Assembly: GCA_963728365.1 (NCBI GenBank)
Contig: CAVSJI010000001.1
Span: 1,736,001 to 1,800,000, forward strand
Origin: VRUE01 sp963728365
GTDB lineage: Bacteria; Actinomycetota; Thermoleophilia; Solirubrobacterales; 70-9
DNA length: 64,000 bases
Direction of reading: 5' to 3'
Shown here: piece by piece, positions 22,386 through 30,297 of the stretch
Position numbering within the stretch: the stretch's first letter is position 1
Layout of the letters: every line of letters starts with the position of its first letter
Notes under the pieces: generated by a model
Databases searched by the model: none
What the model was told of the DNA's origin: nothing
Seen by the model: only the letters and a program-made list of their open reading frames with translations
Position numbers and translations under genes: made by a program

Positions 22386-23990
22386 ATGAGCGCCCGCGCT
22401 GGAGTCGTGTACCTGGTCGGAGCGGGGCCGGGGGATCCCGGGTTGATGACGGCGCGGGCGTTGGAGCTGATCGCCTCCGCCGACGCGATCTTCCACGACC
22501 GCCTGATCCCCCCCGGCGCCCTCGACGGCGCCCGCCCCGACGCCGAGCTCACCTACGTAGGCAAGTCCCCCCACCGGGACGTGCCGCAAGTTAGAGGTCC
22601 ATATAGGTCTCTAAGTGACGGCACGTCCTCGGGGCAGGGGGAGATTCATGAGCGGTTGGTTGAGGCGGCGCGGGCGGGGAAGAGCGTGGTGCGGTTGAAG
22701 GGGGGCGATCCGTTTGTGTTCGGGCGGGGTGGCGAGGAGGGGGAAGCGCTGCGCGCGGCGGGGATCGAGTTCGAGGTGGTGCCCGGGGTGACGGCCGGGG
22801 TCGCGGCGACCGCCTATGCCGGGATTCCGGTCACGCACCGCGACGACGCCTCAGCGGTCGCCTTCGTCACCGGGCACGAGGACCCGGACAAGGAGGAGAG
22901 CGCTCTCGACTGGGAGGCGCTGGCCCGCTTCCCGGGCACGCTGGTCTTCTACATGGGCGTCAGGCGGCTGGCCGGCAACGCGGCGGCCCTGATCGCGGCG
23001 GGCCGCAACGCGGACGAGCCGGCGGCGGCGGTCGAACGCGGCACGATGGAGGCACAGCGCACCGTGTGCGCCACGCTCGGCACGCTCGCCGCAGCGGTGA
23101 AGCGCGAGGGAGTCAAGGCGCCGGCGCTGATCGTCGTCGGAGCGGTGGTGGAGCGTCGCGAGACGCTGGCTTGGCTCGAGCGGCGGCCACTGCACGGCAA
23201 GCGCGTGATCGTCACCCGGGCGCGGGCCCAGGCAAGCGGCCTGGCCAATCGGTTGCGCGAGCTCGGGGCCGAGGTGGTCGAGCTGCCGGCGATCCGGATC
23301 GAGCCGCGGATCGAGAGCGAGGAGGTCAAGGCCGCGGTCGAGCGGATCGGGGATTACGCGCTGATCTGCATGACGAGCCCGAACGGGGCGCACCTGCTCT
23401 TCGAGGCGCTGGACGCAGCCGGTCTCGACGCGAGGGCGTTCGGAGGGGCAGAACAGCAGCAGGTAGGGAGGGGGAGATCAGACGCCGGCGGCCCAACCGG
23501 AGCCGTCATCGCCGCCATCGGCCCAGGCACGGCACGCGCCCTGGCCGAGCACGGCATCCGGGCCGACATCGTCCCCGAGCGCTTCGTCGCCGAGGCGCTG
23601 GTCGAAGCCCTCGCTGAGGTCGACGTCGCCGACAAGCGCGTCCTCGTCGCCCGCGCAGCCGAGGCCCGCGACGTCCTCCCCGACGCCCTGCGCGAGCGCG
23701 GCGCCGAGCTCGACGTCATCGCCCTCTACGAGACGATCCGCGAGGAGCCGCCCGAGGATGCGATCGAGGCCGCCCAGTCAGCCGACTACGTCACCTTCAC
23801 CTCCTCCTCAACCGTGCGCAACCTGACCGATGCCCTGGGCGGTCGCTTCCCCGCGAACGCCCGCATCGTCTCGATCGGCCCCATCACCACCGAGGCTGCC
23901 CGCGAAGCCGGCCTGGAGGTCCACGCCGAGGCCAAGCGCCACGACATCGACGGTCTCGTTAGCGCCCTCCTCGCCGACGCAGCCTCCTGA
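22386..23990 (+). CDS. cobA-hemD: Uroporphyrinogen-III C-methyltransferase / uroporphyrinogen-III synthase fusion
   Basis: The N-terminal half (to about residue 265) is SUMT: VYLVGAGPGDPGLMTARALE, LKGGDPFVFGRGGEE, PGVTAGVAATAYAGIPVTHR and FYMGVRRL are all family blocks. The C-terminal half is HemD (VIVTRARAQASGLANRLREL, TSPNGAHLLFEAL, AIGPGTARAL, DYVTFTSSSTVRNL). The fusion makes uroporphyrinogen III and methylates it to precorrin-2. Two stretches depart from the family: a 16-residue in-frame palindromic insertion after DVPQ near residue 68, and a low-complexity insertion (AEQQQVGRGRSDAGG) before AVIAAIGPGTA. Reading frame is intact throughout. Confidence 0.94.
   Translation: MSARAGVVYLVGAGPGDPGLMTARALELIASADAIFHDRLIPPGALDGARPDAELTYVGKSPHRDVPQVRGPYRSLSDGTSSGQGEIHERLVEAARAGKSVVRLKGGDPFVFGRGGEEGEALRAAGIEFEVVPGVTAGVAATAYAGIPVTHRDDASAVAFVTGHEDPDKEESALDWEALARFPGTLVFYMGVRRLAGNAAALIAAGRNADEPAAAVERGTMEAQRTVCATLGTLAAAVKREGVKAPALIVVGAVVERRETLAWLERRPLHGKRVIVTRARAQASGLANRLRELGAEVVELPAIRIEPRIESEEVKAAVERIGDYALICMTSPNGAHLLFEALDAAGLDARAFGGAEQQQVGRGRSDAGGPTGAVIAAIGPGTARALAEHGIRADIVPERFVAEALVEALAEVDVADKRVLVARAAEARDVLPDALRERGAELDVIALYETIREEPPEDAIEAAQSADYVTFTSSSTVRNLTDALGGRFPANARIVSIGPITTEAAREAGLEVHAEAKRHDIDGLVSALLADAAS
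22577..22628. repeat. In-frame palindromic insertion in cobA
   Basis: GGACGTGCCG (22577-22586) is mirrored by CGGCACGTCC (22619-22628). An inner, weaker repeat (TTAGAG with CTCTAA) surrounds an AT-rich loop. The left arm encodes the conserved Asp-Val-Pro of SUMT, so the left arm is native and the right arm is the added inverted copy. Confidence 0.75.
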
Positions 23991-24009
23991 TGTCGAATTT
24001 CCCGCCGCT

Positions 24010-24792
24010 ATGCGGGTGAAAGTGCGACCGCAAATGTTTGGAGCGCCGCATCGGCACTACGGGGTTATTGACTCGACCAACCAGCGGGCGCGCGAGCTGG
24101 CTGGGGCTGGGGCACCCGGGGGGACGGTGGTGACCGCCCTGGAGCAGACTGCGGGACGGGGGCGTCAGGGGCGGGTCTGGACCGCGCCCGAAGGCAAGGC
24201 GCTGCTCTACTCGGCGGTCCTGCGACCACTGGACGAGCGCCACTTGCTGCTGCCGCTTTCGGCTCCGCTCGCCGTCTGCGGCACTGCCGAGGAGCTGCGA
24301 CCCGGCATCGCGTGCCAGGTCAAGTGGCCCAACGACGTCTGGCTCGAGGGACGCAAGCTGGCGGGAATTCTCATCGAGGCCAAGCCACAGGAGCAATGGG
24401 CCGTGGTCGGCATCGGGCTCAACCTCACAATTAAGCCAGAGGAATTCCCGCCTGACCTGCGCCAGCCGGCGACTTCGCTCTTCGAGGTGGCCGAACGGGC
24501 TCGGGGGGACTCTCGCGGCAGCCTCCCCGCTGCTGCTGCCGCGAGAGTCCCCCCGAGCCCCCTCGCCGTCGCGGAAGCCCTAAGCCGCCAGCTCAACCGC
24601 TGGGTCTACGCGGAGCAGGACGAGGTCCTCGCCGAGTGGCGGCGCCGCGACGGGCTGCTCGGGCGCGAGATCAGCTGGGAGGACGGCTCAGGCGTCGCCG
24701 ACGGAATCGACGACCGCGGCAATCTCGTCGTCAACGTCGCCGGCGGCGACCGCGTCGCCCTCGGCGCCGGCGAGGTCAGCCTCCGCCTCTGA
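24010..24792 (+). CDS. birA: Biotin-[acetyl-CoA carboxylase] ligase
   Basis: This 260-residue biotin protein ligase activates biotin as biotinyl-AMP and attaches it to carboxyl-carrier proteins. Visible blocks are DSTNQRARELA, the biotinyl-AMP loop EQTAGRGRQGRVW, KWPNDVWLEGRKLAGILIE, GIGLNL and a C-terminal SH3-like segment. There is no N-terminal helix-turn-helix, so it is a group I, non-repressor BirA. An in-frame 26-bp inverted repeat adds about 20 residues around ARGDSRGSLPAAAAARVPP. The 3' end overlaps the convergent helicase gene by 105 bp. Confidence 0.92.
   Translation: MRVKVRPQMFGAPHRHYGVIDSTNQRARELAGAGAPGGTVVTALEQTAGRGRQGRVWTAPEGKALLYSAVLRPLDERHLLLPLSAPLAVCGTAEELRPGIACQVKWPNDVWLEGRKLAGILIEAKPQEQWAVVGIGLNLTIKPEEFPPDLRQPATSLFEVAERARGDSRGSLPAAAAARVPPSPLAVAEALSRQLNRWVYAEQDEVLAEWRRRDGLLGREISWEDGSGVADGIDDRGNLVVNVAGGDRVALGAGEVSLRL
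24497..24560. repeat. In-frame palindromic insertion in birA
   Basis: A perfect 26-bp inverted repeat (24497-24522 and 24535-24560) with a 12-nt loop lies inside birA. Its total length keeps the reading frame open. The inserted residues are Arg/Ala/Pro-rich and fall between the catalytic and C-terminal domains. Confidence 0.85.
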
Positions 24793-27243
24793 GGCGCCGT
24801 CCTCGCTGGATACGGTCGCCCCTGCGGCCCGCACCTCGCCGTTCTTCTTCGCTCGCTTCTTGCCTCGCTTGCGGCGCTTGCCGCCTTTGGGGAAGTTGCG
24901 CAGCAGCTCACGAGCGACCGCCGAGGGCTTGCGCGCCATCCGCATCCGCGCCCCACGCAACACCTCTTCGCCCTCGGGCGTGTGCGAGACGGCGGCCGCC
25001 AGCAGAGCGATCCCCAGGCGCCGGTCCTGTTTGCGCGTCGCGTGCACCAACCGCCGCGCGTTGCGGCCGTGCGCGCGGCCGGAGGAGTTGACCAGCAAGC
25101 CAAGCAGTCGCTTGGTCTCCGGCCAGCGCTGCACGGCGTACTCTTCGTGCAGCTCGCGCGTGTAGGAGGCAAGCCGCCAGACCCAGGCCTGGGCCTGGTC
25201 GCGGCGGCCGATCCGCTTGTCGACCAGCGCCTGGAGCAGCGTTCGCGTCCCGGCCCGCTTGTCGTCGCGGCTCCAGGCGCCGACGATGTCGATCGCGTCG
25301 TCGAAGGCCTCCGCGTCGCCGACCTCGGCGATCTCGCTGAGCGCCTTCAGTTTCAGCTGCGAGTTGCGGTTGCGCTGCACGCAGGTCAGCAGGAAGCGCC
25401 GTTTCAACTCCTTGGAACCCGAGCCCTGGAGGATCGCCCGCGCCCTCCGCCAGCCCTGCGGGTTGACCCGCGCCCCGGCGAGTGCGGCCCACGCGTGCTG
25501 CTCGGCGTGACCGAGATTCTCGACCGCGATCCGCCAGAGCTCGCGTTCGAGCACGTGGGTGCGGCGCTCCTCGGAATTCGACACCGGGACGATCCGCCGC
25601 TCGACCCGGATCCGCCGCCCGCGCGCGCGCCGCACCGGCCCGATCACGATCGCCCCGCCGCGGTAGACGTCGCGGTCGAGCAGGCTGTGCAGGGTGACGA
25701 TCGCCTCGTCGTGGGTCGTCGCCGGGTGGACGAAGTCGATTACCAGGCCCGCCTCCTTGCCCGGCGCGCGGCGCGTCACGCGTCCCACCCGCTGCTGGTA
25801 GATGCGGCGCGAGGCGGTCGGCGCGAGATGCATGCAGAGCGTCGCCCGGGGCGAGTTCCAGCCCTCGGCGAGCAGCATCGCGTTGCAGAGCACGTCGACC
25901 TCGCCACGCTCGAAGGCGGCAAGGATCTCCGCGAGTTCGCGCTTTGGCGTCTCGCCGGAGACCGCCCGCGCGCTGACGCCCGTGTTCTGCAGTGCCCGCG
26001 CCACGTTCTTGGCGTGCTGCACCCCGGCCGTATAGAGCACGCCGGGCATGCCGTCGAAGCGCGTCTTGTAGAGGTCGGCGATCGCCACGTTGAAGGGCTC
26101 CTGATCGAGCAGCGCGGCCAGCTCCTCCTGGTCGAAGTCCTGGTCGACCTCGCCCTTGCGCAGCGGCACCTTGGCGATCGTCCGCACCCCCGGCCCGGGT
26201 GGGATGCGCATGCAGCGCAGCGGCGAGATCACGCCGCGCCGCGCCGCCTGAATCAGGTCGAAGCGCGAGGTCTGGGTCGGGAAGAGGTCGGCGACGTGGC
26301 GGGCGATCAGCGCGCCCGTCGCGGTCATGCCGATGAAAACCGGCCCAGTCCAAGCGCGGATGCAGGCGCTGGTCTTCTCGCCGAGCGCGGTGTGCGCCTC
26401 GTCGCAGATCACGATCGAGTAGGCGTCGGAGATTTTCTTGTGGTTGCGGACGAACCACTGGTAGGTCTCGACCGTGACCGGACCGTCGGGGTCGTCGCGG
26501 TTGCCGAGCAGCGGCGGGCGCAGGCGCTCCTTGTAACCGCGGTCGGAGATCTCGCCGATGAACTGGTCGACGAGGTTGCGACGGTGGGTGAGGATCAGCA
26601 CGCCGCCGGTGCGCGAGGCGTCGATGAAGCCGACCGCGGCGACGGTCTTACCGGCGCCAGTGGCGTGCTCGAACCAGAAGCGGCGGGCGGCACCAGGGTC
26701 CTCGGGCGCCTCCTCGATCGTCTCCTCGTCGCCGGCGGACTGCTCGTCCCAATCCTGAGGCTCCTCGTCGGGGGCCAACTCCTCCCCCTCATCGGCGAGG
26801 TCGGCCTCGCCGTTGGGCCCGGCCCCGCCTTCGGCGGCGATCGCGCCGTCGGCGCCAGCCGCCGCGCCGTTGCCGTTCGCCTCAACCGTCGCCGCCTCCT
26901 GCTGCTCGGCCATCAACTCGGTCAGGGTGCCCGAGAGGGCGTCGACCTGGTGCGGATTGAGCTCCGCTCCGTCGCGCAGCTTCGGCGGCTCCTCGGCGAG
27001 CAGCCGCTCCAGCCCGAGCAGTAGCGAGAAGTCGCGGCGCCACTGGATCGAGGGGTTCTCAGCGCCTTCGTCGATCTCCCTGAGGGCGAGGTCGAGCGCC
27101 CGTCGCCGGGCGGTCCCCGGGGCGAGCGCCTCCGGCCCCTCGCGGTCGAGGAGGAAGGGCTCGCGGACGAACTCGGACGCCCGATCTATGTCGGCGCTAG
27201 ATGGAACTGCCGCAGACGCGGCAACGTCGCTGGTCTTGGCCAT
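24688..27243 (-). CDS. Superfamily 2 DEAD/DEAH-type helicase with unique flanking domains
   Basis: This 851-residue protein has two RecA-like domains from about residue 165. Walker A is EHATGAGKTVAAV, motif Ia LILTHRRNLVDQF, motif II VICDEAHTALG, motif III GMTATG, motif V MLLAEGWNSPRATLCMHLAP and motif VI IYQQRVGRVTRRAPGKE. The N-terminal 160 residues include an acidic linker (DLADEGEELAPDEEPQDWDE). The C-terminal 330 residues are helical, then Lys/Arg-rich (KRRKRGKKRAKK) and then acidic. It resembles type I restriction or UvrB-like helicases but has no nuclease or methylase partner. The overlap with birA is unusually long. Confidence 0.82.
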   Translation of the reverse strand: MAKTSDVAASAAVPSSADIDRASEFVREPFLLDREGPEALAPGTARRRALDLALREIDEGAENPSIQWRRDFSLLLGLERLLAEEPPKLRDGAELNPHQVDALSGTLTELMAEQQEAATVEANGNGAAAGADGAIAAEGGAGPNGEADLADEGEELAPDEEPQDWDEQSAGDEETIEEAPEDPGAARRFWFEHATGAGKTVAAVGFIDASRTGGVLILTHRRNLVDQFIGEISDRGYKERLRPPLLGNRDDPDGPVTVETYQWFVRNHKKISDAYSIVICDEAHTALGEKTSACIRAWTGPVFIGMTATGALIARHVADLFPTQTSRFDLIQAARRGVISPLRCMRIPPGPGVRTIAKVPLRKGEVDQDFDQEELAALLDQEPFNVAIADLYKTRFDGMPGVLYTAGVQHAKNVARALQNTGVSARAVSGETPKRELAEILAAFERGEVDVLCNAMLLAEGWNSPRATLCMHLAPTASRRIYQQRVGRVTRRAPGKEAGLVIDFVHPATTHDEAIVTLHSLLDRDVYRGGAIVIGPVRRARGRRIRVERRIVPVSNSEERRTHVLERELWRIAVENLGHAEQHAWAALAGARVNPQGWRRARAILQGSGSKELKRRFLLTCVQRNRNSQLKLKALSEIAEVGDAEAFDDAIDIVGAWSRDDKRAGTRTLLQALVDKRIGRRDQAQAWVWRLASYTRELHEEYAVQRWPETKRLLGLLVNSSGRAHGRNARRLVHATRKQDRRLGIALLAAAVSHTPEGEEVLRGARMRMARKPSAVARELLRNFPKGGKRRKRGKKRAKKNGEVRAAGATVSSEDGASEAEADLAGAEGDAVAAGDVDDEIAAVVDSVGDA

Positions 27244-27403
27244 GAAGGCTTTCGGTTTCCGTCCCCGCCGCAAACTTGGACGTGGCGAGGGCACTAGGAC
27301 GAGCGTCCCGCGAGGCCTCTCATCTTTCCCCCCGGCGCTCTCAGCTGTTTGCTTCGCAGTACGCGAACCGAACACGCGTATTCTAATCAAGGAATTGGCT
27401 GGG

Positions 27404-27991
27404 GTGACAAGACAGTTCGCCATCTGCCTGGCGGCCGGGGCGCTGGCGGCGATCGCCATGGTCGCCTGCGGCTCCAGCGTCGGCGGCGACTCCGGCGGGT
27501 GGCACCCCGACTACGCAAGGGCGCTGGCCGGCTCTCCAGCGCCACTCGCGGCACTTCACCGGCAGGCGAACGGGCTGCTCGGAGGCGGAAGCGAGGCCTA
27601 CGAACACCGTCTAACGAGGCTCCGCGGCTACCCGGCCGTGGTCAACGTCTGGGCGTCCTGGTGCGGGCCGTGCCGCTTCGAGTTCCCGGCCCTGCAAAGA
27701 GCCTCGGCAGCGTACGGCAAGCGGGTCGCCTTCCTCGGCGTCAACAGCCAGGACTCCGACTCCCTCGCCCGGGAATTCCTCGCCGAAGCGCCCGTGCCCT
27801 ACCCGAGCTACACGGACCCGAACGAGGAGATCACCAATGCGATCGGGGCGGGGCGGGGCAAGCCTGACACCGCCTTCTACGGCAGCGACGGCGAACTCTG
27901 CTACCTCAAGCAAGGCCCGTACGCGAAGCCCGCCGAACTGGACGCCGACATCCGTCGCTTCGCCCTGCGCGAAGAATGCGAAGGCGGATAA
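27404..27991 (+). CDS. TlpA/ResA-like thiol-disulphide lipoprotein
   Basis: This 195-residue protein has a signal peptide ending in a lipobox (MVAC), so it is probably anchored at the outer face of the membrane at Cys near residue 23. The thioredoxin fold contains the redox motif WASWCGPCRFEFPAL and the cis-Pro region KPDTAFY. Such proteins reduce apocytochrome c or other exported thiols, which fits the ccm operon 9 kb upstream, although the two are not linked. GTG 27404 has AAGGA 10 nt upstream; a TTG at 27395 is less likely. Confidence 0.82.
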   Translation: MTRQFAICLAAGALAAIAMVACGSSVGGDSGGWHPDYARALAGSPAPLAALHRQANGLLGGGSEAYEHRLTRLRGYPAVVNVWASWCGPCRFEFPALQRASAAYGKRVAFLGVNSQDSDSLAREFLAEAPVPYPSYTDPNEEITNAIGAGRGKPDTAFYGSDGELCYLKQGPYAKPAELDADIRRFALREECEGG

Positions 27992-27998
27992 TCGAGAT

Positions 27999-28478
27999 AT
28001 GGACGCTGCCGCAATCGTCGCCTTGATCGGCGTCGCCCTGCTCGCTGGAGAGCTGCTGCTCTCCAGCGGCGGAGTGCTGGCCGCGCTCGGGGCGCTGGGC
28101 CTGATCGCCGGCGGGGTCCTCGCGCTCGAGTCCGACAGCGGCGCCGCCGATTACGTCGGTCCAGCGCTGATCGCACTCGGAGTGCTGTCCTTCGTCGCCT
28201 TCTACGCGATCACGCGCAAGGTGCTCGAGGCGCATCGCGAGGAGCGGGTGCGGACCGGGACCGAGGAGCTGCTCGGCTCGATCGCCGAGGCGCGCAGCGC
28301 ACTCGACCCAGAGGGCCAGGTCTGGGCCGGTGGGACCGTGTGGAGCGCCCGGCTGACCGGGGGATCGGGGCCGGCGCAGCTGGGAGATAGAGTCCGAATC
28401 GACGCGGTGGAGGGCCTGACGCTGATCGTCAGCCCGGCACCGGCACCGGTGAGCAAATTCAAGGAGGGAGCAAGCTGA
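27999..28478 (+). CDS. NfeD-like membrane protein
   Basis: This 159-residue protein has three to four membrane helices (IVALIGVALLAGELLLSSGG onward) and a C-terminal OB-fold segment (LDPEGQVWAGGTVWSARL, then LGDRVRIDAVEGLTLIV) typical of NfeD. It is the short NfeD form, with no ClpP-like protease. Its stop overlaps the start of the downstream SPFH gene by one base, the usual NfeD-slipin partnership that acts in membrane microdomain quality control. Confidence 0.87.
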   Translation: MDAAAIVALIGVALLAGELLLSSGGVLAALGALGLIAGGVLALESDSGAADYVGPALIALGVLSFVAFYAITRKVLEAHREERVRTGTEELLGSIAEARSALDPEGQVWAGGTVWSARLTGGSGPAQLGDRVRIDAVEGLTLIVSPAPAPVSKFKEGAS

Positions 28479-29233
28479 TGGCAGCTGTCCTGGGAGTCCT
28501 GGTCGTCATCGCTTTCTTCGCCGTGATCGCACTCGGCGCCTCGGTGCGCGTGCTGCGCGAGTACGAGCGCGGGGTGATCTTCCGCCTCGGTCGCCTGATC
28601 GCGCAGAAGGGGCCCGGCCTGATCCTGCTGATCCCGCTGGTCGATCGCATGGTCAAGGTAGACCTGAGGACGGTGACGCTGAACATCCCGCCGCAGGAGG
28701 TGATCACCCGCGACAACGTCCCCGCCGGTGTCAACGCCGTCGCCTACTTCCGCGTGATCGACGCCCGCCGGGCCGTGGTCGAGGTCGAGAACTTCCTCCT
28801 CGCCACCTCGCAGATCTCCCAGACGGCGCTGCGCTCGGTGCTCGGCAAGGCCGAGTTCGACCAGCTGCTCTCCGAGCGCGAGCGCCTCAACGAGGAGTTG
28901 CAGAAGATCATCGACGAGTCGACCGAGCCCTGGGGCGTGAAGGTGACCGCGGTCGAGATCAAGGACGTCGAGATCCCCGAGCAGATGCAGCGGGCGATCG
29001 CTCGCCAGGCGGAGGCCGAGCGCGAGCGGCGGGCGAAGATCATCAACTCCGAGGGCGAGTACCAGGCGGCGCAGAAGCTCACCGACGCGGCAGACATCAT
29101 CAGCACCAATCCCGCCTCGCTGCAGCTGCGCTACCTGCAGACGCTGCTCGAAATCGGCAGCAACCAGAACACGACGGTGGTCTTCCCGCTGCCGATGGAC
29201 GTGCTCAAGCCGTTCCTCAAAGACGACGCTTGA
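28478..29233 (+). CDS. Slipin / SPFH-domain membrane protein
   Basis: This 251-residue stomatin-like protein has one N-terminal membrane helix and a band-7 domain (LREYERGVIFRLGR, VDLRTVTLNIPPQEVITRDN, VNAVAYFRVID, QTALRSVLGKAEFDQLLSER). A coiled-coil region follows (IARQAEAERERRAKIINSEG). It oligomerises on the cytoplasmic membrane face with NfeD. Good ribosome-binding sequence (AAGGAGGGAG) precedes the ATG. galT overlaps its 3' end by 4 nt. Confidence 0.93.
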   Translation: MAAVLGVLVVIAFFAVIALGASVRVLREYERGVIFRLGRLIAQKGPGLILLIPLVDRMVKVDLRTVTLNIPPQEVITRDNVPAGVNAVAYFRVIDARRAVVEVENFLLATSQISQTALRSVLGKAEFDQLLSERERLNEELQKIIDESTEPWGVKVTAVEIKDVEIPEQMQRAIARQAEAERERRAKIINSEGEYQAAQKLTDAADIISTNPASLQLRYLQTLLEIGSNQNTTVVFPLPMDVLKPFLKDDA

Positions 29234-30297
29234 CCGAGCTCCGCATCGACCAGCTCACCGGCCTGCCGGCGATCCTGGCGCCCGGCAGAGCGTTGCGCCC
29301 ATCCGACCTCCGCTCCGCTGCGCCTTCTCCCCGCGATACGGGGAAAAAGCGCACCGGAGCGGAGGAATGCCCCTTCTGCGAGGGGGAGGAGAAGCGCACG
29401 CCGCCCGAGGTCTACGCGACGCGTCCGGGGGGCGGCGGCCCTGACAGGCCGGGCTGGACGACGCGCGTCGTGCCGAACCTCTACCCGGCGCTGAGCGCCG
29501 AGGGCGATGACCGGGGGAGCGATCCGACCGTGGCGACCAAGGGTGAGGCCGGCAGCTTCGCCGCAGTGGGCGATCCGCTGCTCGAGTCGCGCCGCTCGGG
29601 TGAGCCCAACCTGTTCGTCTCGCGCCCGGCGAGCGGCGCCCACGAGGTGCTGATCTCAGGCCCGGCGCACGTCACCGCCCTCTGCGAGTTGAGCGAGGCG
29701 CAGCTGGCGACGACCGTGGCGACCTGGCGCGAGCGGATGCGAGCCCACGCCGGTGCCTCCTACGTGCAGCTGATCGTCAACGAGGGGGCCGGCGCCGGCG
29801 CCTCGCTGGAGCACAGCCACGCCCAGCTCTACGCGCTCGACTTCGTCCCGGCCGCCGTCGCCCGCGAGCGTGAGCGGGTGGGCGCCTACGCCGAACGGAC
29901 GGCGGGCGGATCGCTGCTCGGCGATGTCCTGGTCGAGGAGGTTCGGCGCAGAGAGCGCCTGGTGGCGATCGACGACGAGGCAGCGCTGATCTGTCCCTGG
30001 GCCTCGCGCTCGCCCTTCGAGATGCGCCTAATCCCGCGCGCCCCGGCGCCCAGCTTCGCTGACGAGGATGGCGGCGCGGCGATGCTCCACACAGCCCTGC
30101 GCCTGCTCGCCGAGCGCTTCGGCGACTCCCCAGAGCTCAACCTCTGGGTGCGCTCGGCGCCGCGCGGAGCCGAGCACTTCCACTGGCACATCGACATCGC
30201 GCCGCGGCTCAGCGTCAAGGCTTCGTTCGAGTTCGCAACGGGGGTGGACATCAACACGTACCCACCCGAGCGCGCCGCCGCCGACCTGCGTCAGTGA
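29230..30297 (+). CDS. galT: Galactose-1-phosphate uridylyltransferase
   Basis: This 355-residue HIT-superfamily enzyme exchanges UMP between UDP-glucose and galactose-1-phosphate. The zinc-site CPFCEGEE, the VVPNLYPAL block, the active-site ASLEHSHAQLYALDF (His-X-His) and HFHWHIDIAPR are visible. The start is TTG, overlapping the slipin gene by 4 nt. An in-frame palindrome (29307-29365) inserts about 20 residues between ALRPSDL and the zinc site. Its last 7 bp overlap the convergent secreted-protein gene. Confidence 0.92.
   Translation: MTELRIDQLTGLPAILAPGRALRPSDLRSAAPSPRDTGKKRTGAEECPFCEGEEKRTPPEVYATRPGGGGPDRPGWTTRVVPNLYPALSAEGDDRGSDPTVATKGEAGSFAAVGDPLLESRRSGEPNLFVSRPASGAHEVLISGPAHVTALCELSEAQLATTVATWRERMRAHAGASYVQLIVNEGAGAGASLEHSHAQLYALDFVPAAVARERERVGAYAERTAGGSLLGDVLVEEVRRRERLVAIDDEAALICPWASRSPFEMRLIPRAPAPSFADEDGGAAMLHTALRLLAERFGDSPELNLWVRSAPRGAEHFHWHIDIAPRLSVKASFEFATGVDINTYPPERAAADLRQ
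29307..29365. repeat. In-frame palindrome in galT
   Basis: Arms of 17 bp (29307-29323 and 29349-29365) match at 16 positions, with a second small stem (CCCCG, CGGGG) inside. It lies in frame between the N-terminus and the zinc-binding cysteines of GalT. Confidence 0.75.

Noticed and set aside
24982..27024. 680-codon plus-strand frame opposite the helicase
   Set aside because: It is antisense to clear helicase motifs; composition is that of a frame shadow.
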